Origin: Clostridia bacterium
Lineage (GTDB): Bacteria; Bacillota_A; Clostridia; Oscillospirales; Acutalibacteraceae
Assembly: GCA_017549665.1 (NCBI GenBank)
Contig: JAFYUD010000092.1
Coordinates: 15,334 to 79,333 of the forward strand
Direction of reading: 5' to 3'
DNA: 64,000 nt
Part shown: piece by piece, positions 18,721 through 26,665 of the stretch
Numbering within the stretch: position 1 is the first letter of the stretch
Layout of the letters: every line of letters begins with the position of its first letter
Notes under the pieces: model-generated
Seen by the model: the letters and a program-made list of their open reading frames with translations, nothing else
Database searches by the model: none
Told to the model about the DNA's origin: nothing
Made by a program: the position numbers and the translations under genes

Positions 18721-19038
18721 TCAAATTACAGTAATTTTATGAAAGGCACAAAAATTACGATATGCCTCATCATCTCTATTATATACAATCATTTTTTCAC
18801 CCTGAAAACGGTATAAGCATTCAGTAGTCAAACAATAACCAACATAACCCCAATTTACAAACTTAATAACATTACCCGGCAATGCAAGTTTTAAAAACTG
18901 ATTATATACATCTTCTTTATTTTCCATCTCTGTGACCAAAGCATCATACTTACGCTTATAAGAAGATTTTCTATTTTCAAACAGAGAAAGAATAATAACA
19001 GTACCGCAAATAATAGCGGCAATAATTACACCATTCAT
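18721..19038 (-). CDS. Small single-span membrane protein
   Basis: A 105-residue protein with one N-terminal membrane segment (VIIAAIICGTVIILSLF, residues 4-20), a basic stretch just after it and a soluble C-terminal part of 75 residues. It overlaps the end of the upstream gene by 4 bases. No family is recognised. The membrane span comes too early and alone for a classical holin, but a role at the membrane is likely. Confidence 0.6.
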   Translation of the reverse strand: MNGVIIAAIICGTVIILSLFENRKSSYKRKYDALVTEMENKEDVYNQFLKLALPGNVIKFVNWGYVGYCLTTECLYRFQGEKMIVYNRDDEAYRNFCAFHKITVI

Positions 19039-19763
19039 TTCATAACCTCACTTTTAAATTCATCCGGAATTTCAACACCAAAATAAATAGCGTTAATTTC
19101 CTCAATACTCTTTAAACTTAAAATCCAATAATGCAGAGCATTATAATAAGTCGTATATTTTGTGATATGACTTGTAGCAGCCGCAATAACTGCTTTCATA
19201 TCCTCACTATCAAAATACTTGCATAATTGCCCGTCTGCGTGATATGCAACTGTTTCAGAACCGGCAGCAATCATACTTGAAATAGTAATTAAATTTAACT
19301 GGTCTTGTGTGGTTAAAGAGAAATGATAATTCTCACCATCGCTTAAAACAACGTCAATACCATTTGCGATTGTTTTATTACAAGTGTTTTTCATTTCCGC
19401 AACTTTAACCCTTCTGATATAATCAACTGTAATTTCTGTTACAGGGTCAATATATTCATTTTCTTCTACTACCGGAGGTTCAGTTTCAACAATGATTTCT
19501 TCTTCAACTTCGAGAGCAGATTTTAAAGTGTTATATTCATCTTCTTCAATCTGAATACATTCACAAGATTCATATTTGAATAAATCAGTCTTAACGGGTA
19601 ACATCCAGTTATCGTGATATAGAGCATCTTTGTATTGGATATATTGTGCATCACGTTCAGTACAAAACAAAATGATTCTATGCTTTTTCTGAAATTTGCG
19701 AAAATCCATAGATGAACCAACACCAATAATATTAGAGCCGCTAATCAGTTTGTAATAATTCAT
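19035..19763 (-). CDS. Phage protein with DUF4376-like C-terminus
   Basis: A 242-residue protein. The C-terminal 120 residues carry the pattern of the DUF4376 domain of phage proteins: KNTCNKTIANGIDVVLSDG, then YHFSLTTQDQLNLITI, AAGSETVAYHADGQLC and YYNALHYWILSL. This domain is usually at the end of tail or fibre-associated proteins. The N-terminal part is unlike known domains and has an acidic linker (residues 80-105). In this phage the gene lies before the terminase genes, not with the tail genes. Confidence 0.6.
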   Translation of the reverse strand: MNYYKLISGSNIIGVGSSMDFRKFQKKHRIILFCTERDAQYIQYKDALYHDNWMLPVKTDLFKYESCECIQIEEDEYNTLKSALEVEEEIIVETEPPVVEENEYIDPVTEITVDYIRRVKVAEMKNTCNKTIANGIDVVLSDGENYHFSLTTQDQLNLITISSMIAAGSETVAYHADGQLCKYFDSEDMKAVIAAATSHITKYTTYYNALHYWILSLKSIEEINAIYFGVEIPDEFKSEVMK

Positions 19764-19970
19764 TTATATATACCTCCTTTATAGAATAGAATAATAATAT
19801 CTCTCTTAAATACACAATTAGAATCAGCCGGATAATATACCCGGCTTCATCTAAAAGGTTCACCAGCAATAATAGAGACTATCATCAAAAAAATAAATGC
19901 AAATCGAATAAAAATAAAAAAAATACAATGCCTCTACTATACCAGCAAGAAAAGAGAGATTAAGAAAATG

Positions 19971-20015
19971 TCATCCTATGTGGATTTGCACCACATTCAA
20001 TACCTAAAAGGATGA
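19971..20015 (-). ncRNA. tRNA acceptor/T-arm-like RNA element, copy A
   Basis: Read on the minus strand: a 7-bp stem TCATCCT/AGGATGA, a 12-base linker, then a 6-bp stem TGTGG/CCACA (plus A-T) closed by the 7-base loop TGCAAAT. The 3' strand of the T-like stem runs straight into the 3' strand of the outer stem, as in tRNA. CCTCTA (rc of 20027-20032) and TAGAGG (rc of 19931-19936) can pair around it. Same architecture as copies B and C, with different stem sequences. Confidence 0.5.
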
Positions 20016-20073
20016 TAATTAAACCATAGAGGGGAATCATCAACCATTTGCAAATGCAAATAGGGTGATGGTA

Positions 20074-20187
20074 TTTAATACTATTCTTTATAAGATAATA
20101 GATTTAATAAGAATCAAGAATAGTATTAAATATATAGAAATTAAGAATAGTATTGATTTCTATATAAGGATTAAGAATAGTCTTAAT
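20074..20187. repeat. Four short repeats AAGAATAGTATTAA
   Basis: Three direct copies (20116-20130, 20143-20156, 20173-20187) and one inverted copy (20074-20090) lie next to an AT-rich run. The arrangement resembles protein-binding iterons or an operator cluster. Spacing of the direct copies is 27 and 30 bases, close to three helical turns. Confidence 0.6.
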
Positions 20188-20231
20188 TTAATATATATAT
20201 ATAATATTATATAATATATAAGAGACTACCC

Positions 20232-20272
20232 AATAACACAGATTAAGGCATTGCGCCCTAATCTGGTTATTG
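20232..20272 (-). terminator. Hairpin after 167-residue gene
   Basis: AATAAC and CAGATTA arms pair with TAATCTG and GTTATT around a short GC loop. There is no clean T run, so it is either a weak terminator or an RNA-stabilising hairpin. Confidence 0.45.
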
Positions 20273-20298
20273 TATTATAAATTATCTTTTATTGTAAG

Positions 20299-20802
20299 TT
20301 ATCTAAATTCATACCATTTAGCAGTAAACTTAATTTCTGGTTTACGCCTTGCAAAAATGTAATTGGGTAAATCCTGCAATTTATGAACATTAAAATTTAC
20401 AGGCATACAGAGAGCAAATTTCAAAACAGTCATATAATCATCACTGATAAATTCAACGTTATCATCAATACCACAATCGGGAATTTTGGAAACGATAATA
20501 ACATCATTTTTCTGTACTGTGGTTACACTCTTAAATGCTCCATTCTCATTACAAAGAATATCAAAGTCATACAATGCTTTAAGCACCATATAACGAGAAG
20601 TAACCGCATTTTCAGCAATTTTCTTTTCCATCAGTTTACCGCCCAGATTTGCCGCCTCAACTGCAACTTTTAACGAATCGGCAGGAATGCTAAAACTTGC
20701 ATCTTCCTTATGCTTTTCATAGTAAACATTAGCAAGAGCCTTTGAAACGATTTCACTGGTTTCATCAACATTAAAAACAAATTTCTTTTCCATTTTCTTC
20801 AA
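20299..20802 (-). CDS. Phage protein, unknown (167 residues)
   Basis: A soluble mixed alpha/beta protein with an ATG preceded by a good GGAGATTG site. No family or catalytic motif is recognised. It stands alone between two non-coding stretches, with a strong terminator just before it and a hairpin just after it. It must therefore use its own promoter or read-through. Its isolation beside the RNA elements is the only hint about its role. Confidence 0.55.
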   Translation of the reverse strand: MKKMEKKFVFNVDETSEIVSKALANVYYEKHKEDASFSIPADSLKVAVEAANLGGKLMEKKIAENAVTSRYMVLKALYDFDILCNENGAFKSVTTVQKNDVIIVSKIPDCGIDDNVEFISDDYMTVLKFALCMPVNFNVHKLQDLPNYIFARRKPEIKFTAKWYEFR

Positions 20803-20824
20803 TCTCCTATAAATAAAGTGTTTT

Positions 20825-20861
20825 CTAAAAAAGTGACCGCCAGTATCGGTCTGACGGTCAC
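20825..20861 (-). terminator. Strong intrinsic terminator
   Basis: GTGACCGTCAG / CTGGCGGTCAC arms (10 of 11 paired) followed on the minus strand by TTTTTT. It ends transcription from the polymerase and zinc-protein genes, after the RNA elements C and B. Confidence 0.85.
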
Positions 20862-21003
20862 AGTAGAAAGGGGGTAAAAGATAGTCCGATTAAAACCAAA
20901 ACTATCGGTGTGCTGTTAGTGAAATATGGCAAGATATAACAACACATAAACAAAGCAAAATTTTTAGTTGAAAGTAACGTGAATTAAATGAATCCCACAT
21001 TCA

Positions 21004-21046
21004 GCCTATTCCGGGAATTGCACCCAGATAAAAAACTATAATAGGC
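21004..21046 (-). ncRNA. tRNA acceptor/T-arm-like RNA element, copy B
   Basis: Minus strand: 7-bp stem GCCTATT/AATAGGC, 12-base linker, 5-bp stem CTGGG/CCCGG with one G-U pair, and 7-base loop TGCAATT, with no gap between the inner and outer 3' strands. The G-U pair forms only if the minus strand is the RNA. The whole unit can be enclosed by a 10-bp helix whose 5' strand sits in the loop of the preceding hairpin, so a pseudoknot is possible. Confidence 0.55.
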
Positions 21047-21120
21047 ATATTGTACCCCCTACTTTCAACGGATAGAGGGTACTTGTAGAAAATTCTTCGC
21101 ACAATGAATATTAGAAAATC

Positions 21121-21161
21121 GCCCATTTTCGGAGTTGCACCGAATAAAACTCATAACGGGC
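21121..21161 (-). ncRNA. tRNA acceptor/T-arm-like RNA element, copy C
   Basis: Minus strand: 7-bp stem GCCCGTT/AATGGGC with one G-U pair, 10-base linker, 5-bp stem TTCGG/CCGAA and 7-base loop TGCAACT, again contiguous at the 3' side. Read on the plus strand the G-U would be an A-C mismatch. It is preceded by a 9-bp hairpin GTGCATTCG/CGGATGCAC, separated by GATAT (AATAT in copy B). Confidence 0.55.
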
Positions 21162-21433
21162 ATATCGTGCATCCGCTGGAAAAGTACGAATGCACTTTGA
21201 AAAATTATAACAAGGAAAAAATTCTTTATGCCAAAACCAGCGCAAGCCTGATTCTGCACAGTCTAAAAGGAAAAATATGGTCAAAAGAAAAACCAAACGA
21301 TAAAAGAGGTATAGCCGGGAAAATAGTTGTGTGAAAGGAGGTTGTGAGAAAAGAAAACCCGGCGCAGTTTGTACGAGTTGCCCTCCCTCTCTTATCATAT
21401 AGAATATTGCATTTTTAAGGGTCTAACTCTCAA

Positions 21434-22351
21434 TTATTGGGGGTCAATATTTTTGTTGCCACTGTGGGAAAATTGCTTTCTTTTTCTGTCCCTCTCACGT
21501 GCAAATGCTGCTTGACAGTCATCACATCTTACTTTGCTATTGTTTGTAGCAATTACAGTAAATGACTTACCACAAACACAGCACGAGCCTTCACGCATTG
21601 CCGGAGGTTTCGGCTTATTCTTTTCAATGATGCAATCGGGGCAAATTCGGCTTGCTTGCTCCATTGCACACGCTTCTTTATAGGTGAAGTATTTACCGCA
21701 ATTCTTGCAAATTCCGATATTCTCTTTTAATACATTTTTTCGGAATTGTAAGCCTAATTCTCTAAAATCAGAAACAAACATTTTTTGTCCTGTGGTTTCA
21801 TCCATAAATGCAACTCTAATATTGACTTTGTTTGTACGCTGGGGAATTTCAATCAATCCAGCATCAAGCATATCCGCAATTCTTAAATCTCTTTGCTTTC
21901 TCGTGCCGCTGACTCTTGCACAATCAAAGATGGTTTTAGAATCGAGGTTTAACCAGCCGTTATTTTTCGGGTTTTTGGCATCGTTCAGTTTGGCAATACA
22001 GAGCATAACAAACGCCAATCTTGCATTTGTCTTATTCCTCATATTTGCAATGGTCTTATACTCTTTTTCCGTAATGGTTACGCCGTCAATCTCTAAAAGA
22101 TTTTTACCGCCGGTGTGCCTTGCAATCTTTTCACAAGTAGCCTCCCACTGCCTTGTATTTTTGGCATATGGGGGGTAATTTTTTTCAAGAAATTCAAGCA
22201 GCAATTTTGTAATTCTGACTTTTCGGAATCCGCAATACTGATAGTAGTATTGAGCCAGTAAATCAAGGGTCTTTCTCATTCCGGCAGTATATGTACCGTT
22301 TTCAATGCAATTTAAAACATAGTTCTTTTCATTCAAAATAAAGTTATCCAT
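21434..22351 (-). CDS. Zinc-ribbon phage protein after the RNA polymerase gene
   Basis: A 305-residue protein. The N-terminal 180 residues are helical, with a possible winged-helix segment (CARVSGTRKQRDLRIADMLDAGLIEIP). The C-terminal part has two Cys pairs (CKNCGKYF and CPDC, residues about 215-242) and two more (CCVCGKSF and CDDC, about 257-280), probably two zinc ribbons. The ATG overlaps the stop of the polymerase gene by one base (TAATG), so the two are co-translated. It may be a DNA-binding partner of that polymerase, but this is inference. Confidence 0.6.
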   Translation of the reverse strand: MDNFILNEKNYVLNCIENGTYTAGMRKTLDLLAQYYYQYCGFRKVRITKLLLEFLEKNYPPYAKNTRQWEATCEKIARHTGGKNLLEIDGVTITEKEYKTIANMRNKTNARLAFVMLCIAKLNDAKNPKNNGWLNLDSKTIFDCARVSGTRKQRDLRIADMLDAGLIEIPQRTNKVNIRVAFMDETTGQKMFVSDFRELGLQFRKNVLKENIGICKNCGKYFTYKEACAMEQASRICPDCIIEKNKPKPPAMREGSCCVCGKSFTVIATNNSKVRCDDCQAAFARERDRKRKQFSHSGNKNIDPQ

Positions 22352-25071
22352 TATAATTCAATTCCTTTCATCTTAAAGTGGTTTCCCAAAAATTCAAAAT
22401 CGCCTTCAGTGTCATCATCCACCAAAGAGGGGTAAACCATAGTATTATTGTTTCTTTCAAGTAAATTTTTAATGATTTGAGAGCCGCAAACATCCCACGC
22501 AAACGCTTTACTACAATTTGAGGTATAGCAAAGGTCAATCACAATATCACAAAGCACACGAGCATCAGGGCAAACACAATCACACTGATAAATGAAATAG
22601 TTTTTCATTTGCTGTTTTTCAATATCAACGGTATCTTTATCAAGGGCGGTTTCTTTTGCAATCTGCTTGAATGCTGCAACCCTTGCTTGATATTCTTCCC
22701 AAATGGTTTTTACTTGCTTTGCCATTTGTACGGAATAAGCGACGCCGGATTTTAAAACACTGTAATCAAAAGCACCGTTATCATTGGTGAATTTCATACC
22801 GTCAAATTCATTTTCAAAGATTCTGCAAATTTTATTGACAGTGCAATTATTCATTGATACCGGCAATTTTGCAAAGTAGTTTTCCAAAAAGATTTTTACA
22901 TCATCTGGAGGGTTATCCATTGCACACAGTTCATCAATGCTTTTTCTGAATCTGCGAATTGCGTTACTGTTGCTATCCTTTATATACTGGGTATATTCAG
23001 CCTTTAAATCCGGGTATCTGTATATCATAAAATAAGGCTTTTTAGGGGCTACAATGGCTTTGTTTTCATCGGTCATATCTTTACTATACTGATACCAATA
23101 TTGAGGCATAGGGAGCGACACAACGCCTTTAATGCGGTCAATCGAACATTGCTGATAATGTTGACTGCACATAATTCTATATTCAAGTGTTTTATACTCT
23201 GGGGAATCTACCGGGAACATAGATTTAATATCAAACATTGCCGTTGCTCTGTTGGTGATAGCACCAATATCATCATTAAAGGCAATTTTGTTACATTCGA
23301 TTAAATCAGATTCGGTAACAAGTTTCTTTTCTGCCTTTTTCTGAAGGCAAAAGATAGTTTTTGCATTTTCCGTATTTCTTAATAAAACCGGATTATCTGT
23401 AATTAAATTTGTGTCACCGTCTTTATCCATACCATTCATAGCATCAGATGCAGAATCCCACGCATTGAAAATTAAAGCCGTGGTAATGTATTGATACCAA
23501 TAAAGGGCATCACTACTATTATTCAAAACCATTTTTCTGATATTGTTGTAACAGGTCATCGGCGCACGATAACAAACTAATTCTTTTGCTTTTCGGTCAA
23601 TCCAATACTTTTGATAGACTTCACCCGCCTTCAGAATACCAGTAACAGGCAGATTAAACATTGATTGAGCAAGGGCGAAGGGGTCACCGGCTACCATAAG
23701 ATAATTGCCGTTTACTGTGATTGTGCCTTTCTTTGCATCGTTTATTTTCTTCTTTAATTGGTTATGGATGGAATGTTTAATATAGGGGTCTTTCACCAAT
23801 TCGGGCATAATGCAAAGAGCCTTCACAAAGTCATCATTCATTTTTGCAACGTTTGTTTCGGTCAGATTGATACCAGCCAAATACACTATTGCTTTTCTGT
23901 AATCGCCGCCCAGAATGTCATTGATAATATCAACTGTTGGTTTGCAAAGTTCGTTTAAATCCTCATCATTAAATGAGTATGGATTAACAAACTGATAGTT
24001 TAATTCCCTCACAGATTCAAGGGTATGGGGGGTTATTTTCGTAGTGCTGAATTGATAGCCATTTTCTAAACAATTCTTTTGATAATCTTCCCAATTTTCA
24101 TAACTATCCCAAAGTTTTAATTGGGATGCAGTTAAAATAACCTCTGCATTGCGAATATCACGAACATCACCCCAAACATCCACAATTTCATATTTACCGG
24201 ATATTTTCTCTGCAAACTCAATAAAGTTAAATGTATATAACATTCCTTTTTCAAAGGCATAGCGGGTATTCATTCCAGATATAGGAGCATCAACACCGGT
24301 TAAATATTGGTTGACTTTTGCGGAATAGGACGGCAGCATTAAACCAAAACCATCACTATCATTATGTTCAATGTCAACGCCGTTTTCATATGTTAGTATG
24401 GGTTCGCCGTCTGTCTCATCACTAATCTTAATAATATCTTCTTTAAAATGGGTGATGCAGTCATTAACTACAATCACGCCTTCAGGCTGGGGAATAGGGG
24501 TAGAGCCGGAAGCGGTCAAGGCTTGATATGCTTCTAACTTACCCGGCACAAGTGGAATATTAAGATTGCGCCCGTTGTCAATTCTCTTTTTGATTTCATC
24601 GTATAAATCAGCATTGATATAAACAATGGTTCTATTCTTCACGCCGTTTGTAGTGCCAAATAAGCGGCGGTAAGTGATACCATTGATTTTAAAGCCTTTG
24701 TTTGCTCTGTCATAATCCTTTACACTATCCATAATGACAGCAACATAATCTTTCTGAAATTGCAGGTCATACAATTTGCTATAAAGATTTCTGATTTTGT
24801 TTTTTGTATGGGTAGTATTATTATTTTTCTTGCCTTTCTCTCTACCAATAGCCGCTTTAATACTCTTGATTTCAGCGTTAGCATCTGCAATACCGTTTAA
24901 TTGGTCAAGCCATCGCATAATTTGCGAATCAGCCAGAGCAACAATTAAATCGGGGTAGTTTCTCATTGCATCATTAAGGGATAATGTTAAATCCCATTTA
25001 TGTTTTTTCAGGAATTTACTATTTATCTTGTAAATTCTTCTTTGTTCACTTGCCATTTTCATTTTTATCAC
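22351..25071 (-). CDS. Single-chain DPBB RNA polymerase (YonO/QDE-1-like)
   Basis: A 906-residue protein with the marks of the single-subunit two-barrel RNA polymerases, whose studied phage member is YonO of SPbeta (a DNA-dependent polymerase of similar length). The metal-binding DxDGD motif is D549-K-D-G-D553, followed by a TDNPVLL strand. The first barrel shows DSDGFGLMLPSYSAKV (about 238-253) and an R..FEKGML segment (270-277), matching DG.G and KG motifs of the superfamily. Downstream is QQCSIDRIKGVV, probably near the bridge helix. It is flanked by an HNH gene and a co-translated zinc protein, and lies before the late genes, so late transcription is its likely task. A primase role is less likely. 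Confidence 0.75.
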   Translation of the reverse strand: MIKMKMASEQRRIYKINSKFLKKHKWDLTLSLNDAMRNYPDLIVALADSQIMRWLDQLNGIADANAEIKSIKAAIGREKGKKNNNTTHTKNKIRNLYSKLYDLQFQKDYVAVIMDSVKDYDRANKGFKINGITYRRLFGTTNGVKNRTIVYINADLYDEIKKRIDNGRNLNIPLVPGKLEAYQALTASGSTPIPQPEGVIVVNDCITHFKEDIIKISDETDGEPILTYENGVDIEHNDSDGFGLMLPSYSAKVNQYLTGVDAPISGMNTRYAFEKGMLYTFNFIEFAEKISGKYEIVDVWGDVRDIRNAEVILTASQLKLWDSYENWEDYQKNCLENGYQFSTTKITPHTLESVRELNYQFVNPYSFNDEDLNELCKPTVDIINDILGGDYRKAIVYLAGINLTETNVAKMNDDFVKALCIMPELVKDPYIKHSIHNQLKKKINDAKKGTITVNGNYLMVAGDPFALAQSMFNLPVTGILKAGEVYQKYWIDRKAKELVCYRAPMTCYNNIRKMVLNNSSDALYWYQYITTALIFNAWDSASDAMNGMDKDGDTNLITDNPVLLRNTENAKTIFCLQKKAEKKLVTESDLIECNKIAFNDDIGAITNRATAMFDIKSMFPVDSPEYKTLEYRIMCSQHYQQCSIDRIKGVVSLPMPQYWYQYSKDMTDENKAIVAPKKPYFMIYRYPDLKAEYTQYIKDSNSNAIRRFRKSIDELCAMDNPPDDVKIFLENYFAKLPVSMNNCTVNKICRIFENEFDGMKFTNDNGAFDYSVLKSGVAYSVQMAKQVKTIWEEYQARVAAFKQIAKETALDKDTVDIEKQQMKNYFIYQCDCVCPDARVLCDIVIDLCYTSNCSKAFAWDVCGSQIIKNLLERNNNTMVYPSLVDDDTEGDFEFLGNHFKMKGIEL

Positions 25072-25081
25072 ACTTAACCTT

Positions 25082-25699
25082 TCAAATATATTTTAAGCCT
25101 CTTTTCGCCCATTCCTGCGGCATAGTGCAAGTACCGTTTAACCATCTTGCCATAGTCTGCATAACAACGCCGTAATGCTGGGCGCATCTGTTACAACTGT
25201 TAAAAGTCATACCATCACATTCAACCGGCTTACCAAATCTTTTTGATAGTTTCTCTTTGGTTTCTTCACTTCTCTTTTGTCCCGTTCTGGCTTTTGCGCC
25301 TCTTGCGGTTCGTGTACCCCAATTAGAATTTATTTTATGTGTAACCCACATCAGATTAGCAACGGTATTATCTTTCTTATCCTCTGATAAGTGATTGACT
25401 TCCGGCAGATTATGCGGATTAGGAATAAAAGCAATAGCCACAAGGCGATTTACCCGCAATGTATGACGTTTGCCATCTTTATATATGCCTACTCTTAAAT
25501 AACCTTTGCTATCTGTTGCTTGCTTTAAAATTCTTTCGTGATAATAAAAGACTCTGCCTAATTTCGGTACATATCTTTCATATGTAATGGATTTTACACG
25601 CCCTAAATTTGATACTTGATACAGGGGGTAATTTTTAATTGGTCTCCATTCCTCACCGGGTAAACTTTCAATTTGCATAAATTCATAATAATGTTTCAT
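25082..25699 (-). CDS. HNH homing endonuclease with NUMOD4
   Basis: A 205-residue free-standing HNH endonuclease. The N-terminal NUMOD4 motif is EEWRPIKNYPLYQVSNLGRVKS. The HNH core follows with NRLVAIAFIPNP, LPEVNHLSEDKKDNTVANL and WVTHKINSN. The C-terminal part has a short NUMOD1-like DNA-binding helix (CNRCAQHYGVV). ATG 25699 has AAAGGA upstream; a TTG 18 bases earlier is a poorer start. Such genes are mobile and tend to sit beside conserved phage genes, here the RNA polymerase. Confidence 0.85.
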   Translation of the reverse strand: MKHYYEFMQIESLPGEEWRPIKNYPLYQVSNLGRVKSITYERYVPKLGRVFYYHERILKQATDSKGYLRVGIYKDGKRHTLRVNRLVAIAFIPNPHNLPEVNHLSEDKKDNTVANLMWVTHKINSNWGTRTARGAKARTGQKRSEETKEKLSKRFGKPVECDGMTFNSCNRCAQHYGVVMQTMARWLNGTCTMPQEWAKRGLKYI

Positions 25700-25733
25700 T
25701 ACAATCAATCCTTTCAACTTTTAATTTTGCTTT

Positions 25734-25913
25734 TTAGAATCCATATTTCTTTAAATAACTGTCTATCTTGTTTAATGTGCTGGGGGATAGTTCAATATCG
25801 CCTTTTTGCCATTGATAATAAGTGCTGCGACCTATCCCGCAATTATCGGCAAACTTTGCGACTTGAACGCCCAATTCATCAATAAACTTTTTGCATCTTT
25901 CTTTTAGTGACAT
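25734..25913 (-). CDS. Small HTH (Cro/C1-type) regulator
   Basis: A 59-residue protein consisting of one helix-turn-helix domain (VQVAKFADNCGIGRSTYYQWQKGD, residues 17-40). ATG 25913 follows AAGGCGG. It directly follows the tandem repeat array, which could hold its operators. It is too short to be a full CI repressor, so a Cro-like or activator role is more probable. Confidence 0.7.
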   Translation of the reverse strand: MSLKERCKKFIDELGVQVAKFADNCGIGRSTYYQWQKGDIELSPSTLNKIDSYLKKYGF

Positions 25914-25989
25914 ATTGCACCGCCTTTCTTTAAACATTTGAATATATTTGTCTGTAAAAAATATATAGAAAAGAGGGAACATTTTTTAT

Positions 25990-26665
25990 ATTTCCCTTCA
26001 CTATACAAAAATCAGTGTTTTTTTATAGGGGTCTCAAAACCCTTGCAACACAAGCAATTATTGAGGGTCTAAACGGGGTTATCTCAAAATTAAAATGATT
26101 ACATCTAAAAATTGCTAACCGTAACATTTTTCTATTCCCATTCACTATACGAAAATCAAGGTTTTTTCCGGTGTACCTCATAACCCTTGCAAACAGTAGA
26201 GAAATTGAGGGTTTAAAAGTGCTTATCTCAAAAAACGCTTGCTAACATCTCAAAATGAACTGGTATTATTTCTTATTTCCCCTCTATATACAAAAATCAA
26301 TGTTTTTTCGGGAATGCTCGAAAACCCCTAAAACACATAGACTTTTTGAGGGTTTAAAAGGGGTCATCTTCAAAAACGCTTCGTTACATCTCAAAATGAA
26401 CTTGGGGGACATACTTTTTTAATTCCCATCTATTAACGAAAATCGGGGTTTTTATAGAGGGGTCAAAAATCCATTGATATACCGCCGTTTTTAAGGTCTG
26501 ATTTTTAGCCAATCTCAAAATATAAAAACGGAATTTCTATATACCCCTTCACTATACGAAAAATCGTGTTTTTTGCTAAACCCTCTCAACAGGGGGTTGA
26601 CCCCTCAAAAATTGGGCGTGTTTTTACCTTATCAAAAATTCATCTCAAAATTGCTGTGTTTACAT
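25990..26665. repeat. Five-unit tandem repeat array, units 120-146 bases
   Basis: Five imperfect copies of one unit, with the conserved word ACTATACGAAAATC near 26000, 26144, 26286, 26431 and 26551 (intervals about 144, 141, 146 and 120). On the minus strand each unit runs TTTTGAGAT, then AACCCTCAA...AAGGGTTTTGAG (a hairpin), then AAAAAAC, then GATTTTCGTATAGTGAAGGGAA. It has no reading frame. Possible roles are replication origin, protein-binding array or promoter array for the phage polymerase. Confidence 0.75.

Larger units (their letters stand above)
19764..20298. other. AT-rich non-coding region with RNA element and repeats
   Basis: 535 bases with no supported gene. It carries RNA element A (19971-20015), an adjacent hairpin ATTTGC-AAAT-GCAAAT (about 20049-20064), four copies of an AAGAATAGTATTAA word (20074-20187), a very AT-rich run (about 20185-20220) and a 3' hairpin (20232-20272) for the gene on its right. 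Confidence 0.7.
20862..21433 (-). ncRNA. Candidate structured non-coding RNA region
   Basis: 572 bases between the zinc-protein gene and a strong terminator, without a supported gene. It is dense in secondary structure: elements C (21121-21161) and B (21004-21046), each preceded by an 8-9 bp hairpin (rc of 21167-21195 and about 21047-21079), and a 10-bp pairing GTTGAAAGTA/TACTTTCAAC around B (21060-21069 with 20967-20976). It could be a 3' untranslated region or an independent RNA. A 76-codon plus-strand frame crosses it but has no ribosome site. Confidence 0.5.

Noticed and set aside
19971..21161. Cobalamin riboswitch (GGTGCAANTCC resembles its T-loop hairpin)
   Set aside because: The B12-box and the other conserved parts are absent, there are three copies, and no cobalamin gene follows.
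19971..21161. Complete tRNA genes
   Set aside because: The D arm and anticodon arm are replaced by a 10-12 base linker, and no CCA follows the acceptor-like stem.
21104..21334. 76-codon plus-strand frame over RNA elements C and downstream
   Set aside because: No ribosome site, opposite to all neighbouring genes, and its start lies inside a region explained by RNA structure.
22351..25071. Phage primase or P4-type replication protein as identity for the 906-residue protein
   Set aside because: No Toprim, Walker or zinc-primase motif is visible, while DxDGD and the flanking barrel-like motifs point to the RNA polymerase superfamily.
25995..26560. CACTATA words that resemble the core of T7-type promoters in the tandem array
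   Set aside because: No T7-like polymerase is encoded here, the rest of the T7 consensus is missing, and the word is just the most conserved block of the 130-base unit.
25990..26665. CRISPR-like array
   Set aside because: The repeat unit is 120-146 bases and imperfect throughout; there are no short identical repeats with unrelated spacers and no cas genes.
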